Assembly (NCBI RefSeq): GCF_900100785.1
Contig: NZ_FNCP01000019.1
Location: 29,532-93,531, forward strand
Direction: 5' to 3'
DNA: 64,000 nt
Source: Desulfosporosinus hippei DSM 8344
Lineage (GTDB): Bacteria > Bacillota > Desulfitobacteriia > Desulfitobacteriales > Desulfitobacteriaceae
Shown here piece by piece: positions 8,165 to 16,845 of the stretch. The notes under the pieces were generated by a model that did no database searches, was not told the DNA's origin, and saw only the letters and a list, made by a program, of their open reading frames with translations. Each line of letters opens with the position of its first letter. Positions within the stretch are counted from its first letter, which is position 1. The position numbers were made by a program, and so were the translations under genes.

Positions 8165-8608
8165 ATGGAAAATTTTCGCGCCCCCGAACTTTTTATTGAT
8201 AAGGATGGGCTATGGTACGCTGATGGTGTGCTGATGATCAATAACGAAATCATTAAGCTATTTGCTTCCCATCTAAAAAATGATGGTCATAAAGAATATC
8301 ATATTGACTGGCAGAAGCATTTGTACCCTGTGAGGGTGGAGGACGTGCCTTTTTTCGTTCCATCGTTAACTGGGGAGGATGGTCAACTTATAATACAACT
8401 CTATGATGGCCGAAGATTTCCCATGCCCCTTGGTAATATTCTCATGAAAAACAATATTCCCTACATCTCTCTGTTCTGGCAGCGTGATACGAAACTGTCT
8501 CGACCTGCCTATGCTGAGTTATGTAAAAGTCTGATCGAGCGGGAGGGTCAGTTTTTTATCAAATACGGAGATAATGAATGGCTCGTTGAAGAGGTTGAAG
8601 AGAAATAG
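8165..8608 (+). CDS. DUF1285-family protein
   Basis: ATG 8165 follows AAGGAGG. The 147-residue product has the DUF1285 pattern: PELFIDKDGLWYADGVLM at the start, then LFASHL, and VRVEDVPFFV near residue 60, where the family has a conserved VEDxPF. No catalytic function is established for DUF1285. The short gap after the IIC-EAL gene and the terminator just downstream suggest one transcription unit with it, so a role linked to that signalling protein is possible but unproven. Confidence 0.65.
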   Translation: MENFRAPELFIDKDGLWYADGVLMINNEIIKLFASHLKNDGHKEYHIDWQKHLYPVRVEDVPFFVPSLTGEDGQLIIQLYDGRRFPMPLGNILMKNNIPYISLFWQRDTKLSRPAYAELCKSLIEREGQFFIKYGDNEWLVEEVEEK

Positions 8609-8617
8609 TATTAAATA

Positions 8618-8658
8618 AAAGCTGATTTCCATTCTTATAAAGGAAATCAGCTTTTAAT
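8618..8658 (+). terminator. Intrinsic terminator after the DUF1285 gene
   Basis: AAAGCTGATTTCC pairs with GGAAATCAGCTTTT around an ATTCTTATAA loop. A/T tracts on both sides let it serve either strand. Confidence 0.8.
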
Positions 8659-8757
8659 AGTTTGCATGCAATACCATAGTTTTAATTTAAAGTGCAATGG
8701 CTATCATCGAATATTCGTCGGCACTTAACGGCGTTAGTAGGACTGGCGTGGTAAATG

Positions 8758-9594
8758 TTATTCTCTACCTCCGTAAAGGGTCTTTAATTCTTCTTCTTTC
8801 ATCGTAAAACTGTGCTGATCATTAGGAAAAAGTTCACTTCTCACTTCGCTTACATATTCACGTAAGGCGTTAGTCATTTGTTCATCCACATTTGTGTATG
8901 CTTTAACGAATTTTGCAACTCGATTTACTCCATAAGTAAGAATGTCATGGTATACCAGGACTTGTCCGTCAGTATGGACACCTGCTCCTATTCCGATAGT
9001 AGGTATTGCTAAGGACATTGAAATTTCCTTGGCAAGTTGTTGAGGAATACATTCAAGAACCATTGCAAAGGCTCCGGCTTCCTGGCAGAGTTTTACGTCT
9101 GCTAGCATTTTTCTTGCAGCTTCAGCATCTTTGCCTTGTACTTTAAATCCGCCAAGAACTGCGGCGGATTGCGGGGTAAGCCCTAGATGGGAAACAACAG
9201 GTATGCCTGCTTTTACAAGTGCTTTTATATGGGGGAGTACATCATCAGCCCCTTCTAATTTCACTGCATGAGCACCTGTTTCCTGAATAAGCCTTGCGCC
9301 GTTTATTAGTGTATCTCTGACAGACAGGTGGTAGCTCATAAATGGCATATCTACTACAATGAAAGTGTTAGGGGCCCCACGCTTGACTGCCTTAGCGTGA
9401 TGAAGCATATCTTCCATTGTTACATAGATTGTTGAGTCATAGCCCAGCACAACATTGCCAAGAGAATCACCCACAAGAATCACATCCGCCTGAGCTTGCT
9501 CAACTTGCTTGGCCGAAGGATAATCGTAGGCTGTAACCATTACAATCTTCTTTCCCTGACTTTTTTGTACCCAGAAGTCTTTTGTTGATTTCAT
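8758..9594 (-). CDS. panB: 3-methyl-2-oxobutanoate hydroxymethyltransferase
   Basis: PanB transfers a hydroxymethyl group from 5,10-methylene-tetrahydrofolate to ketoisovalerate, giving ketopantoate, the first committed step of pantothenate synthesis. The 278-residue protein has the expected length and motifs: [26 protein letters not shown] (metal-binding Asp region), [29 protein letters not shown] and [11 protein letters not shown] at 9594 lies behind AAAAGGAGGAAAAAG. panC and panD are not nearby, so the pathway is split. A structured leader with a terminator precedes it. Confidence 0.96.
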   Translation of the reverse strand: MKSTKDFWVQKSQGKKIVMVTAYDYPSAKQVEQAQADVILVGDSLGNVVLGYDSTIYVTMEDMLHHAKAVKRGAPNTFIVVDMPFMSYHLSVRDTLINGARLIQETGAHAVKLEGADDVLPHIKALVKAGIPVVSHLGLTPQSAAVLGGFKVQGKDAEAARKMLADVKLCQEAGAFAMVLECIPQQLAKEISMSLAIPTIGIGAGVHTDGQVLVYHDILTYGVNRVAKFVKAYTNVDEQMTNALREYVSEVRSELFPNDQHSFTMKEEELKTLYGGRE

Positions 9595-9599
9595 TCTTT

Positions 9600-9790
9600 T
9601 TCCTCCTTTTTTAGGAGAGGTGACAAAACAACTTTTGCAGCAAAAAAAGTCCCTATCAGAAGGGACTTTTAAAACATGAAAATGCTTTATCCCTCTGTCC
9701 CGGTCCGCAACGGATACAGGCAGTATAATTTAAATGGTTTTCCCGAGGTGCAGTTCTAAGGATACTGCCCAACTTAAGTATATCAGATCA
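9600..9790 (-). promoter_or_regulatory. Structured 5' leader of panB (candidate pan-type RNA)
   Basis: On the minus strand the region upstream of panB folds into an 8-bp stem GGCAGTAT/ATACTGCC (9719-9726 with 9762-9769), a nested CTGT..CCG-TTG-CGG..ACAG hairpin, and then an intrinsic terminator at 9641-9670. A TATACT -10-like box lies near 9777-9782. A conserved 'pan' RNA motif is known upstream of panB in Firmicutes. I cannot confirm the consensus from memory, so this is a candidate. No T-box GGTGGTACCGCG sequence is present. The rest of 9791-10004 holds only a TATAAT at 9895 for the next gene. Confidence 0.45.
9641..9670 (-). terminator. Attenuator-type terminator in the panB leader
   Basis: Read on the minus strand, AAAGTCCCT and AGGGACTTT pair around a short loop and are followed by seven T residues, about 50 bases before the panB start. 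No gene ends upstream on this strand, so its likely role is attenuation. Confidence 0.7.
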
Positions 9791-10004
9791 ATTCTAACTC
9801 GGCTACACTAAGGTATTCGTGCTCGAAAGAATAACGCGAGGCAACTTTTGCTGACGGTACATGATATTGGGTTATCTGTCAGTTGTTAAATGGTTATAAT
9901 ATTGTTGAAAGAAATAGTACTGAAAATGAGTTGAAGCAGGAAAATTCAGCGGATATGTGGAAGTTTTAAAGGTATCGTTCACTAGAAAACAGGAGGGTTA
10001 GACT

Positions 10005-10796
10005 TTGAAAAAAAACTTTTTCATGTTGGATTCATATCATACTGCCGAGAATACTCCGCGTTTCCTGCTAGATAGATTACTGATCAATACACGTCTTTTT
10101 TTTATGCTTAACTTCTTTAAGATTGTTCTTAAATCCCGAAGTGCTGCAGTAAAGGGCCACTACGATACAGAGGCCTGGATATTATCTTCCTATGATATTT
10201 TTAAGTTGATTGAAGGCTGCGGAGGTAGGTTCCATATCACAGGGCTTGATAATCTGCAAAAGTGTAAAGGACCTGTGGTTTTTATCAGTAACCACATGAG
10301 TACTCTTGAAACGATGATTTTTCCTTGTCTGATTGCTCCAATTATGGATGTAACCTTTGTCGTAAAGGACAGCCTGGTTGAACATCCTTTCTTTGGCCCT
10401 ATCATCAGTGCTCAAAATCCAATTGTCGTAAGCAGGAAGAATTCAAGAGCTGATCTTCAAATTGTCATGAAAAAGGGTCAAGAATTATTAGCCAATGGAA
10501 TATCGATCGTTGTGTTTCCGCAAAACACCAGGACTGTAAGTTTCGTGCCAAAGGAATTTAATTCACTGGGAGTAAAGCTGGCCAGCAAAGCCAAGGTTGA
10601 GGTGGTTCCCATTGCAATAAAAACGGATTTTTGGGGAAACGGTAAATACTTAAAGGATTTAGGTCCCATCAATCGTAAGCAACCCATTCATATGGCTTTT
10701 GGAGAACCATTGTCCATCAATGGTTTAGGTAAAGAGGGAAATAGCCAGATTATTGAATTCATTGCTGCTCATTTAGAAGAATGGAACAAAGGATAG
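10005..10796 (+). CDS. PlsC-like glycerol-3-phosphate acyltransferase family protein
   Basis: TTG 10005 is the start, seven bases behind CAGGAGGG. The 263-residue protein carries the acyltransferase signature in variant form: NHMSTLE (His-x4-Glu in place of His-x4-Asp) near residue 97, and FPQNTRT (usual FPEGTRS) near residue 168, then VPIAIKTDFWGNG. It probably acylates a lysophospholipid or related acceptor at the membrane. The altered catalytic pairs suggest a divergent subgroup with uncertain substrate. It is convergent with the next two genes and has no clear operon partner. Confidence 0.75.
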   Translation: MKKNFFMLDSYHTAENTPRFLLDRLLINTRLFFMLNFFKIVLKSRSAAVKGHYDTEAWILSSYDIFKLIEGCGGRFHITGLDNLQKCKGPVVFISNHMSTLETMIFPCLIAPIMDVTFVVKDSLVEHPFFGPIISAQNPIVVSRKNSRADLQIVMKKGQELLANGISIVVFPQNTRTVSFVPKEFNSLGVKLASKAKVEVVPIAIKTDFWGNGKYLKDLGPINRKQPIHMAFGEPLSINGLGKEGNSQIIEFIAAHLEEWNKG

Positions 10797-10815
10797 TAGA
10801 GATCTGCTACCGTTA

Positions 10816-11499
10816 TTAATTTAGCCGATACGGTTTCTTATAAAGATCCTTTTTCTTCAGGCCGTTTTTTCGGGCCATTGTAATCCAACCTCTGCCACCC
10901 ATGAAATAGTAAATGCGTCTTAATAAAGGATAATTAACCCCAATATAAATTGAATCCATCGGTGTTGAATTCTCAGCTTGAATATCTGCTGCTATGGAGG
11001 TAAAAGCAGAGTTGAGTTTTTGGACAGCTTTTTTCATAAAAGGTGCTTCTTTGGCGGCAACCATCATAGGACCTCCACCGATGAGAACGCCGAACCGGAA
11101 CTCGGCGTTCAGGTGTTGACTAAAACTCTTGATAACTCTGACAGCCTCTAGGTTTATTTCTGGTTCGGGAAATCCACAATTAACCATAGCATATACTTTG
11201 ACATGTTTTTTAACGTCCCCGCTGGCCGTGTAATAATTATGGTAATCAACTAAAAATCGTGTTAACATGCCTGGCAAGCAAAAATAGTAAAGAGGAAATG
11301 AAATGATTATGGCATCGGCTTTGGCAAGGGTTTCAAAATCTTCTGTAAGGTTATGACTTGAAAAGCTTTTCCTGACATCAATAAATGTTTTGCTAAATAG
11401 CTGAGAATTGATTTGGCTTCCCAACATTTCTAAGAATTCCTTAGAGACGGATTTTTCGTTTATCTTAGGGCTGGCGCTGACTAAAACAACATTTTTCAC
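10816..11499 (-). CDS. Flavodoxin-fold NAD(P)H-dependent oxidoreductase
   Basis: The start is GTG (11499-11497), overlapping the stop of the upstream gene in a GTGA tetranucleotide, so translation is coupled. The 227-residue protein opens with the FMN-binding pattern VVLVSASPKINEKSVS and has IISFPLYYFCLPGMLTRFLV, where the flavodoxin-fold reductases contact the isoalloxazine ring. NCGFPEP and GVLIGGGPMM follow. It is likely a soluble flavoprotein reductase induced with its partner under control of the divergent TetR. The substrate is unknown. Confidence 0.75.
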   Translation of the reverse strand: MKNVVLVSASPKINEKSVSKEFLEMLGSQINSQLFSKTFIDVRKSFSSHNLTEDFETLAKADAIIISFPLYYFCLPGMLTRFLVDYHNYYTASGDVKKHVKVYAMVNCGFPEPEINLEAVRVIKSFSQHLNAEFRFGVLIGGGPMMVAAKEAPFMKKAVQKLNSAFTSIAADIQAENSTPMDSIYIGVNYPLLRRIYYFMGGRGWITMARKNGLKKKDLYKKPYRLN

Positions 11500-12056
11500 A
11501 GTAGTCCACCTACCCTTCCAAGTTCCAGTTTATTTAAGGCCTCGATGGTGTTCTCCTTTGGTTCCTGATAGATCAGGACTTCAATACTTCTCCGATGTTT
11601 TTTTGTGACATCAATGAACAGTTGTTTATCCTCATCTGAAATTTCATCTCCGTAACCGATGATTATCTGACTGGGGTAGGTATCATACCGGGGTGGGTGC
11701 ATTGTAGAGCCATCAGGTCGCTTTTCGAAAAATGGCAGTATATTGGGTAAGCCCCTATCTATGACATTTTTGATAGTTGGGCTGAACTGTCCGAAGATGA
11801 TCGGACTGAGATAAATTACTACGTCGCTGTTCATAACCCTGCGGTTGATCTGGGCCATCCCGTCGTTGATAATGCATTCCCCCGGCTTTTTGATCCAGCA
11901 ACCAAAGCAACCTCTACAGAAGGTCAGATCTTTCTCACTTAGTTCCGTCATCTCTATCTCATATCCCTTTTGTTTCAAGAACTTGCCTATCAAATCTTTT
12001 AGACCTTGATAGGTTTTGGTCAGATACTCCTGATCTGAAATCAACAAGGCTTTCAT
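11496..12056 (-). CDS. Flavodoxin-fold reductase with CxxCFxC cluster (iron-sulfur flavoprotein-like)
   Basis: The 186-residue protein begins MKALLISDQEYLTKTYQGL and carries CRGCFGCWIKKPGEC near residue 48, the Cys pattern of NADPH-dependent FMN reductases and of iron-sulfur flavoproteins. IYLSPIIFGQFSPTIKNVID follows as the flavin region. It is the first gene of a two-gene minus-strand operon. The promoter (TTTACA, 17 bp, TATTAT at 12100-12128) is covered by two TetR-type palindromes. The likely role is reduction of a quinone, nitro compound or other electrophile sensed by the TetR (inference). Confidence 0.75.
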   Translation of the reverse strand: MKALLISDQEYLTKTYQGLKDLIGKFLKQKGYEIEMTELSEKDLTFCRGCFGCWIKKPGECIINDGMAQINRRVMNSDVVIYLSPIIFGQFSPTIKNVIDRGLPNILPFFEKRPDGSTMHPPRYDTYPSQIIIGYGDEISDEDKQLFIDVTKKHRRSIEVLIYQEPKENTIEALNKLELGRVGGLL

Positions 12057-12080
12057 TTAATTCACTCCTTATTAAATTAA

Positions 12081-12130
12081 TGTTTACAGTGTCAACATAA
12101 TAATAGCACGGAATGTTTACGGTGTAAACA
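12081..12130 (-). promoter_or_regulatory. Promoter of the flavodoxin operon with two TetR-type operators
   Basis: TGTTTACGGTGTAAACA (12114-12130) is a perfect 7-3-7 palindrome. TGTTTACAGTGTCAACA (12081-12097) is the same site with one mismatch, 33 bp away. On the minus strand TTTACA (12128-12123), 17 bp and TATTAT (12105-12100) form the promoter, so one operator covers the -35 and the other lies just past the -10. The divergent tetR has TGGTATAAT at 12144-12152. Confidence 0.8.
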
Positions 12131-12185
12131 TTTTATTAATTTGTGGTATAATATATTTATGCTTGTTGAGAGGATGTATGGTTGA

Positions 12186-12794
12186 GTGTCAAACGAAAAT
12201 TACCATCATGAAAATTTAAAGGCAGATTTGATTAAAAAAGGTTTGAAGCTGCTAGATGAAGAAGGATACGAAAACTTTTCCTTGCGCAAAGTGGCAAAAG
12301 CCTGCAGTGTAAGTCACACGGCACCCTATAGGCATTTTGATAGTAAAGACGATCTAATCCTGGCAATTGCTATCGAAGCCCATCTTAAATTCAACCAGTG
12401 TCTAGAGGAAGCTGTTAATAAACATCCGAAGGACAATAAGAGCCAGCTTAAAGAAATGGGTTATGCCTATGTTAAGTTCTTTGTGGAAAATCCGGAATAC
12501 TTACGGCTGTTCTTCCTAAGCGACTTTGCTAATAATCTTAAAAAGATGAATCACGAATCCTTGCTGAATGGGGAGCAACCTTTCAATACTTTTTATCAGG
12601 CCATCGAGCGCTGTCAAGGGGAGATCCAAAACCGGGAAGGTGAAAGTGTTGACCCAAATGCCATGGCCTTGTCCTGCTGGGGTTTGGTACATGGAATGGC
12701 CATTTTAATTGCCAAAAAGGACTTTTCTTATGACGGTGATTATCTGGAACTGGTTCGAAAGGTACTTTGGGCTGGAACATTTCTAGATTTATAG
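12186..12794 (+). CDS. TetR-family repressor of the divergent flavodoxin operon
   Basis: GTG 12186 follows GAGAGGA. The 202-residue protein has the N-terminal helix-turn-helix typical of TetR (DEEGYENFSLRKVAKACSVS then HTAPYRHFDSKDDLILAIA) and a C-terminal helical ligand domain with FFVENPEYLRLFFLSDF, as in the TetR_C WHG group. The intergenic region to the divergent operon contains two matching palindromes. It should therefore repress both directions and release when a small molecule binds. The ligand is unknown. Confidence 0.85.
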   Translation: MSNENYHHENLKADLIKKGLKLLDEEGYENFSLRKVAKACSVSHTAPYRHFDSKDDLILAIAIEAHLKFNQCLEEAVNKHPKDNKSQLKEMGYAYVKFFVENPEYLRLFFLSDFANNLKKMNHESLLNGEQPFNTFYQAIERCQGEIQNREGESVDPNAMALSCWGLVHGMAILIAKKDFSYDGDYLELVRKVLWAGTFLDL

Positions 12795-12829
12795 GATGGT
12801 TGCTTTGCTCTTTAATAGTAAGGTAATTA

Positions 12830-13147
12830 TTACTTAAGTTTGTAAAGTTCAATGTCCCACAAATACTTTTTTAAATCAACGCACCCGTTTTCCTTTAAGT
12901 GGATACCTTCATTGGACAGGAGTTGTCTTTGATCTGTCCATCCGGGAGCTAAACGACCTTGGTGGTTTACAACTCGATGGCATGGGATGTTGAGGAAATC
13001 AGGGACATGATGGAGAGCCTGCCCAACCATTCTCGAGCGCAGTGGGTAACCCGATAACAGGGCAATCATTCCATAGGTGGCAACCTGGCCGGAGGGGATA
13101 TCTTTGACAATCTCATAAACTTTATCGGAGAATTCTTTTCTGTTCAT
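12830..13147 (-). CDS. MGMT-family protein (alkylguanine transferase-like DNA-binding protein)
   Basis: The 105-residue protein consists only of the C-terminal helix-turn-helix part of O6-alkylguanine transferases: IPSGQVATYGMIALLSGYP, RMVGQALHHVP and IPCHRVVNHQGRL. The acceptor cysteine in PCHRV is present. ATL-type proteins have Trp at this position, so this one could transfer alkyl groups rather than only flag lesions. The stand-alone short form is common in bacteria. It ends convergently with tetR. A degraded piece of a related gene occurs at 20750-20806. Confidence 0.85.
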   Translation of the reverse strand: MNRKEFSDKVYEIVKDIPSGQVATYGMIALLSGYPLRSRMVGQALHHVPDFLNIPCHRVVNHQGRLAPGWTDQRQLLSNEGIHLKENGCVDLKKYLWDIELYKLK

Positions 13148-13408
13148 TCGTTCACCTAAGCCAATCTGTCGATTATCGGTGGTTTTATCACATTTGATTA
13201 TTCAGGCTGCATTTAACAAGCATAGATAGTCTATTTAATTGCTCATGCTTTTCACCTTAAAGTATACTTTATTTCGAGTCCATTATAAATTAGCCGTACT
13301 AGATGGTAACCCTACTCGAAGGGGCTTTAATTTATTACTTTCTTTGGTTAAGATAGTATTTAGAGAGATGAAAACCATCAACTAAGTTGTAAAAATAGGA
13401 GGAACGAC

Positions 13409-13732
13409 ATGAATTGGAACTATGAAAAGGGACGGATTTATAGCACTGATGAAAAAGGGGAATTGCTCGGTGAGACTACTTTTATTGTTAAAGAAAATGG
13501 AGAGGTGAATATAGATCACACCTATGTAAATCCTGTTTTAAGAGGTCAGGGGGTTGCTGGGCAGATGATGGAGGTAGTGGCTGAGTATTTTAGGAAAGAA
13601 GGATTTAAAGCTACAGCGACCTGTTCCTATGCCAATATTTGGCTAAGACGACATCAGAAGCAGTATCCGGATATCCTTTCTGAGGATACCCTAGATCAAG
13701 CCGTGGCCTGCAAGATTGACGGAAAACATTAA
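13409..13732 (+). CDS. YjdJ-type GNAT acetyltransferase-like protein
   Basis: ATG 13409 follows AGGAGG. The 107-residue protein matches the small Gcn5-related group: VNIDHTYVNPVLRGQGVAGQ holds the acetyl-CoA loop RGQGVAGQ, and CSYANIWLRRHQ and YPDIL follow. Proteins of this size are single-domain GNATs of unknown substrate, and several have been called YjdJ. It stands alone between two intergenic regions. Confidence 0.75.
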   Translation: MNWNYEKGRIYSTDEKGELLGETTFIVKENGEVNIDHTYVNPVLRGQGVAGQMMEVVAEYFRKEGFKATATCSYANIWLRRHQKQYPDILSEDTLDQAVACKIDGKH

Positions 13733-13809
13733 TGGGAAGAAGTTCTTTAAGATGGAGTTTTCTTCTTTTGGCATCAATTTATTGATAAGAAAAATGAACA
13801 AGTGTGTTT

Positions 13810-13850
13810 TCCGCTAGCTGATATGCAAGAATCAACTAGCGGATATTTAC
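13810..13850 (+). terminator. Hairpin upstream of cooA, terminator-like
   Basis: TCCGCTAG (13810-13817) pairs with CTAGCGGA (13836-13843), followed by TATTTACTG. It probably ends the GNAT transcript before the cooA promoter region. Confidence 0.5.
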
Positions 13851-13971
13851 TGTGTCGGTTCAATACTGGGAATGTACATCAGGTCTTGGGTTGGTGAAGC
13901 ATATATCCTGTGTGATATACTTATTGCATGTACTACTTGGGTAATTAAACATGCTAGGAGTTCTGTCAATC

Positions 13972-14637
13972 ATGGATTTAAATGAACTAAAGGAAATCCC
14001 GCTTTTAAGAGCTTTAAGCGATGAACAATTGGAAATTCTTCAAGGCAATGCTCAAAAAAGAGATTACAAAAAAAATAAACGCATCTTTGAACCGGATAGC
14101 AAAGATAACTTCATCATGATCGTGCTAGAAGGTAAAGTCCGCATTTATCTCGCCTATCCGGATGGAAAAGAGTTCACCATCTCTTTTTTGGAACAAGGTG
14201 ATATTTATAGCAGTCATTCAAAGACCTTCGCCGAAGCGAGAGAAGCTACCAAGATTTTGGCAATAAATGCTCAGGCTTTTCATCTTTTTATGCTTAATAA
14301 CCCTACCATACTCATCAGTATGGTTAAGGCTTTAGGAGATAGCTTAGGAAATACACTTCGGATTATTGAAAATCTGGCCTTCCTTGATATCGATAAACGA
14401 CTTGCTCGCTTTTTACTGGATGCGGCCAAAGAAAAGGGAGTTGTTGGACAAGAGGGTACATTTATTAATCTGGGTTTATCGGTAGAGGACCTTGCCTTGG
14501 CCGTTGGGAGTTCCCGGCAGACCGCTTCCATGCTCTTGAACCGCTGGGAAAGGGATGGAGTTATCAGACGAAACCGCAAGACCGTGTTCTTACTGGATAT
14601 GCTTAAGTTGCAAGAATTGGGAGGAAGAATAGATTAA
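13972..14637 (+). CDS. cooA: CooA-like carbon monoxide-sensing Crp/Fnr regulator
   Basis: ATG 13972 is preferred because TAGGAG lies at 13955, downstream of the in-frame ATG 13951. The 221-residue protein has a cNMP-fold N-terminus, dimer helix and Crp-type HTH (SSRQTASMLLNRWERDG). The segment FLEQGDIYSSHSKTFAEA aligns with the CooA segment around its haem ligand His77 (GDMFCMHS in Rhodospirillum), so the distal/proximal His is conserved. CO binding to haem in CooA switches on CO oxidation genes. Here cooS and cooC follow directly, which supports the call. A cooA-specific terminator separates it from cooS. Confidence 0.82.
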   Translation: MDLNELKEIPLLRALSDEQLEILQGNAQKRDYKKNKRIFEPDSKDNFIMIVLEGKVRIYLAYPDGKEFTISFLEQGDIYSSHSKTFAEAREATKILAINAQAFHLFMLNNPTILISMVKALGDSLGNTLRIIENLAFLDIDKRLARFLLDAAKEKGVVGQEGTFINLGLSVEDLALAVGSSRQTASMLLNRWERDGVIRRNRKTVFLLDMLKLQELGGRID

Positions 14638-14660
14638 ATTAATATTGTCGAAAGAGTATG

Positions 14661-14692
14661 AAAACCGTCAGATATTTGATGGTTTTTTTATT
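14661..14692 (+). terminator. Terminator between cooA and cooS
   Basis: AAAACCGTCA (14661-14670) and TGATGGTTTT (14677-14686) pair with one G-U, followed by TTTATTT. It indicates that cooS has its own promoter. Confidence 0.75.
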
Positions 14693-14750
14693 TGTGATGA
14701 CCTAAGATATTGTCAGAGAAGAGAAACTTTTTCGACAAGGAGAGGATAAG

Positions 14751-16715
14751 ATGTCAAGACAAGTATTAATTACTGATCTTACAATCGATACTGGGGTACA
14801 GGAATTATTAGGGAAAGCAGAACAGGAAAATATTGAAACAGCTTTTCAAAGGGCGAAGGAGCAAGAACCTCATTGTAAATTTGGCCTAACAGGTGTTTGC
14901 TGCCGCCGTTGCCTGCAAGGGCCCTGTAAAGTAACCTTTAATGGGAATAAAGGGATAAAACGTGGAGTTTGTGGGGCTACTGCAGACCAGATTGTAGCGC
15001 GTAATTTACTGTCCCTGATTGTAGAAGGCACTACTCCCCACGTAGAACATGCCCGGGAGATTCTCCATACCCTTTTAGAAACTGCTGAAGGGAAAGCTCC
15101 TTATGAAATTAAGGGCAAAGACAAACTTATAAGTATTGGCAAGAAACTAGGTTTAACGGTTGATGGGGTAGAGTTGGATAAATTAGCCCATGAAGTTGCT
15201 CTAATTGCTTTACAAGATTTCCAACAGCAATCCGGTGTTTCCCACTGGCTGCGTCTTCGAGCCCAGGATAAATCTATTGAAACCTGGGAAAAACTGAATA
15301 TATTGCCCTCCAACGCTCACTTGGAAATAGCTAATGCCATCAATAAAACAGCTATGGGCTGTGAGAGTGATCCCGTTAGTCTTTTGCTGGGGATTATGAA
15401 AATGGGATTAGTCGAAGGATATGATGGACTGCATCTTTCCACAGATCTCCAGGATATTTTGTTTGGAACTCCACGGCTTGTGAAAACCCAATACAGAATG
15501 GGCGTTATCAAAGAAGATTATGTCAATATTGCCGTTCACGGTCATATTCCCATGGTCTCTGAAAAAGTTCTGGAGTGGAGCCGAAAATTAAATGATGAGG
15601 CCAAAGCCTTAGGGGCTAAAGGGATTAACATTGTCGGGATTTGTTGCAGCGCCAATGAACTGTTAATGCGTCAAGGAGTTTCCGTAGCCACAAACTATGC
15701 CAGTCAGGAATTAGCGATTATTACCGGTGCCTTAGAGGCCATGGTGGTTGATGCTCAATGTATCATGCCCGGCCTGGCTCAAGTGGCGGAATGTTATCAC
15801 ACAGAACTTATTTCCACCTTGCCAAATATTAAGATCGAAGGAGCCAGCCATGTAGACTGGACGCCCGAAGAGGCGGATAAAATGGGAGAGGAGATTGTCC
15901 GCCGTGCTCTGGCCCACTATCCGGAGAGAGACCAAGCTAAAGTTCAGATTCCAGAAGGTACTGTAGAAGCCTATGCAGGTTTTTCTGTTGAGCAGATTGT
16001 TGAGCTTTTGGCTGCGTTAAATGGGGCAGACCCCTTACTTCCCCTGATCGAAGCCATCGCTAAAGGCGACATCTTAGGTGTTGTTGCAATTGTCGGATGC
16101 ACAAATCCTAAAGTGAAACAAGACTTGGCTAATACGGAAGTGGCTAAAGAACTAATGAGAAATAACGTTTTAATCGTTGCTACCGGATGTTCAGCTCACT
16201 CCTTAGGGAAAAATGGCTTATTGTCACCTGCTGGCTTAGAGTATTGCGGAGAAAAACTAGCCAATGTTCTGACAGCTATTGGGCAAGCAAACGGTTTACC
16301 GGCCTTGCCTCCTGCTCTGCACATGGGAAGTTGTGTGGATAATTCCAGAATTGATGATTTGCTGGTTGCCTTAGCCAATAGATTGGGCGTAGGGGTGAGA
16401 GAATTACCCGTGGCAGGCTCCAGTCCTGAAAATCATAGCCCCAAAGCCTTATCCATTGGAACCTTCTTTATTGCTCAGGGAGTGGATGTTCACATCGGGG
16501 TTAATGCCCCTATCACCGGTTCGCCGCTGGTGGAACAAGCTCTCACCGCAAATAAAGGCGAGTTCCCCGTGACTACCGATGAGCTTTTCGGGGGAAAATT
16601 AATTTACGAAGCAGATCCCATTCAGGCCGCCCAAACAATGATTGCTCGTATTATTCAGAAACGTAAGGCTTTAGGACTTGTCTGTCCGGAAACCACAGAA
16701 AGTGCCGCAGAATAA
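14751..16715 (+). CDS. cooS: Anaerobic Ni,Fe carbon monoxide dehydrogenase, catalytic subunit
   Basis: CooS oxidises CO with water to CO2, two electrons and protons on a Ni-Fe-S C-cluster. The 654-residue protein has the D- and B-cluster cysteines in CKFGLTGVCCRRCLQGPC plus RGVCGAT. All C-cluster ligand regions are also present: VHGHIP (His), GICCSANELL, VDAQCIMPG, VGCTNPK, ATGCSAHSLGK and HMGSCVDNSR. The length matches monofunctional CODH. No acetyl-CoA synthase, CO-linked hydrogenase or CooF ferredoxin gene is adjacent, so its electron acceptor is not shown by context. ATG 14751 follows AAGGAGAGGA. Confidence 0.97.
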   Translation: MSRQVLITDLTIDTGVQELLGKAEQENIETAFQRAKEQEPHCKFGLTGVCCRRCLQGPCKVTFNGNKGIKRGVCGATADQIVARNLLSLIVEGTTPHVEHAREILHTLLETAEGKAPYEIKGKDKLISIGKKLGLTVDGVELDKLAHEVALIALQDFQQQSGVSHWLRLRAQDKSIETWEKLNILPSNAHLEIANAINKTAMGCESDPVSLLLGIMKMGLVEGYDGLHLSTDLQDILFGTPRLVKTQYRMGVIKEDYVNIAVHGHIPMVSEKVLEWSRKLNDEAKALGAKGINIVGICCSANELLMRQGVSVATNYASQELAIITGALEAMVVDAQCIMPGLAQVAECYHTELISTLPNIKIEGASHVDWTPEEADKMGEEIVRRALAHYPERDQAKVQIPEGTVEAYAGFSVEQIVELLAALNGADPLLPLIEAIAKGDILGVVAIVGCTNPKVKQDLANTEVAKELMRNNVLIVATGCSAHSLGKNGLLSPAGLEYCGEKLANVLTAIGQANGLPALPPALHMGSCVDNSRIDDLLVALANRLGVGVRELPVAGSSPENHSPKALSIGTFFIAQGVDVHIGVNAPITGSPLVEQALTANKGEFPVTTDELFGGKLIYEADPIQAAQTMIARIIQKRKALGLVCPETTESAAE

Positions 16716-16721
16716 GGAACA

Positions 16722-16814
16722 CCCACTTCTAAAAGAGGGAGTTTCAGGATTGCTCAACTCATTAACTAACGAAACAGACTAACGGGGCTCTCACCTCCAC
16801 ACTGTAGAAGTGGG
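16722..16814 (+). other. Long-range inverted repeat in the cooS-cooC gap
   Basis: CCCACTTCTA (16722-16731) is complementary to TAGAAGTGGG (16805-16814), and GGCTCTCAC/GTGGGAGCC forms an alternative hairpin at the right end. There is no T-run, so it is not a simple terminator. It could be an mRNA processing or stability element between the two co-oriented genes, or the relic of a small mobile element. Confidence 0.4.
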
Positions 16815-16845
16815 AGCCTACTATTCATAAGGACGGGGTGAGTAT

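Noticed and set aside
9600..9790. T-box riboswitch before panB
   Set aside because: No GGTGGTACCGCG-type T-box sequence or stem I pattern is visible.
14640..14750. A canonical CooA box (TGTCA-N6-TGACA) before cooS
   Set aside because: TTGTCA and CGACAA half-sites exist around 14712 and 14733, but they are about 17 bp apart instead of 6. I could not call a site.
16722..16845. IS200/IS605-type element between cooS and cooC
   Set aside because: The inverted repeat recalls such ends, but there is no transposase or second end and only about 90 bases are involved.
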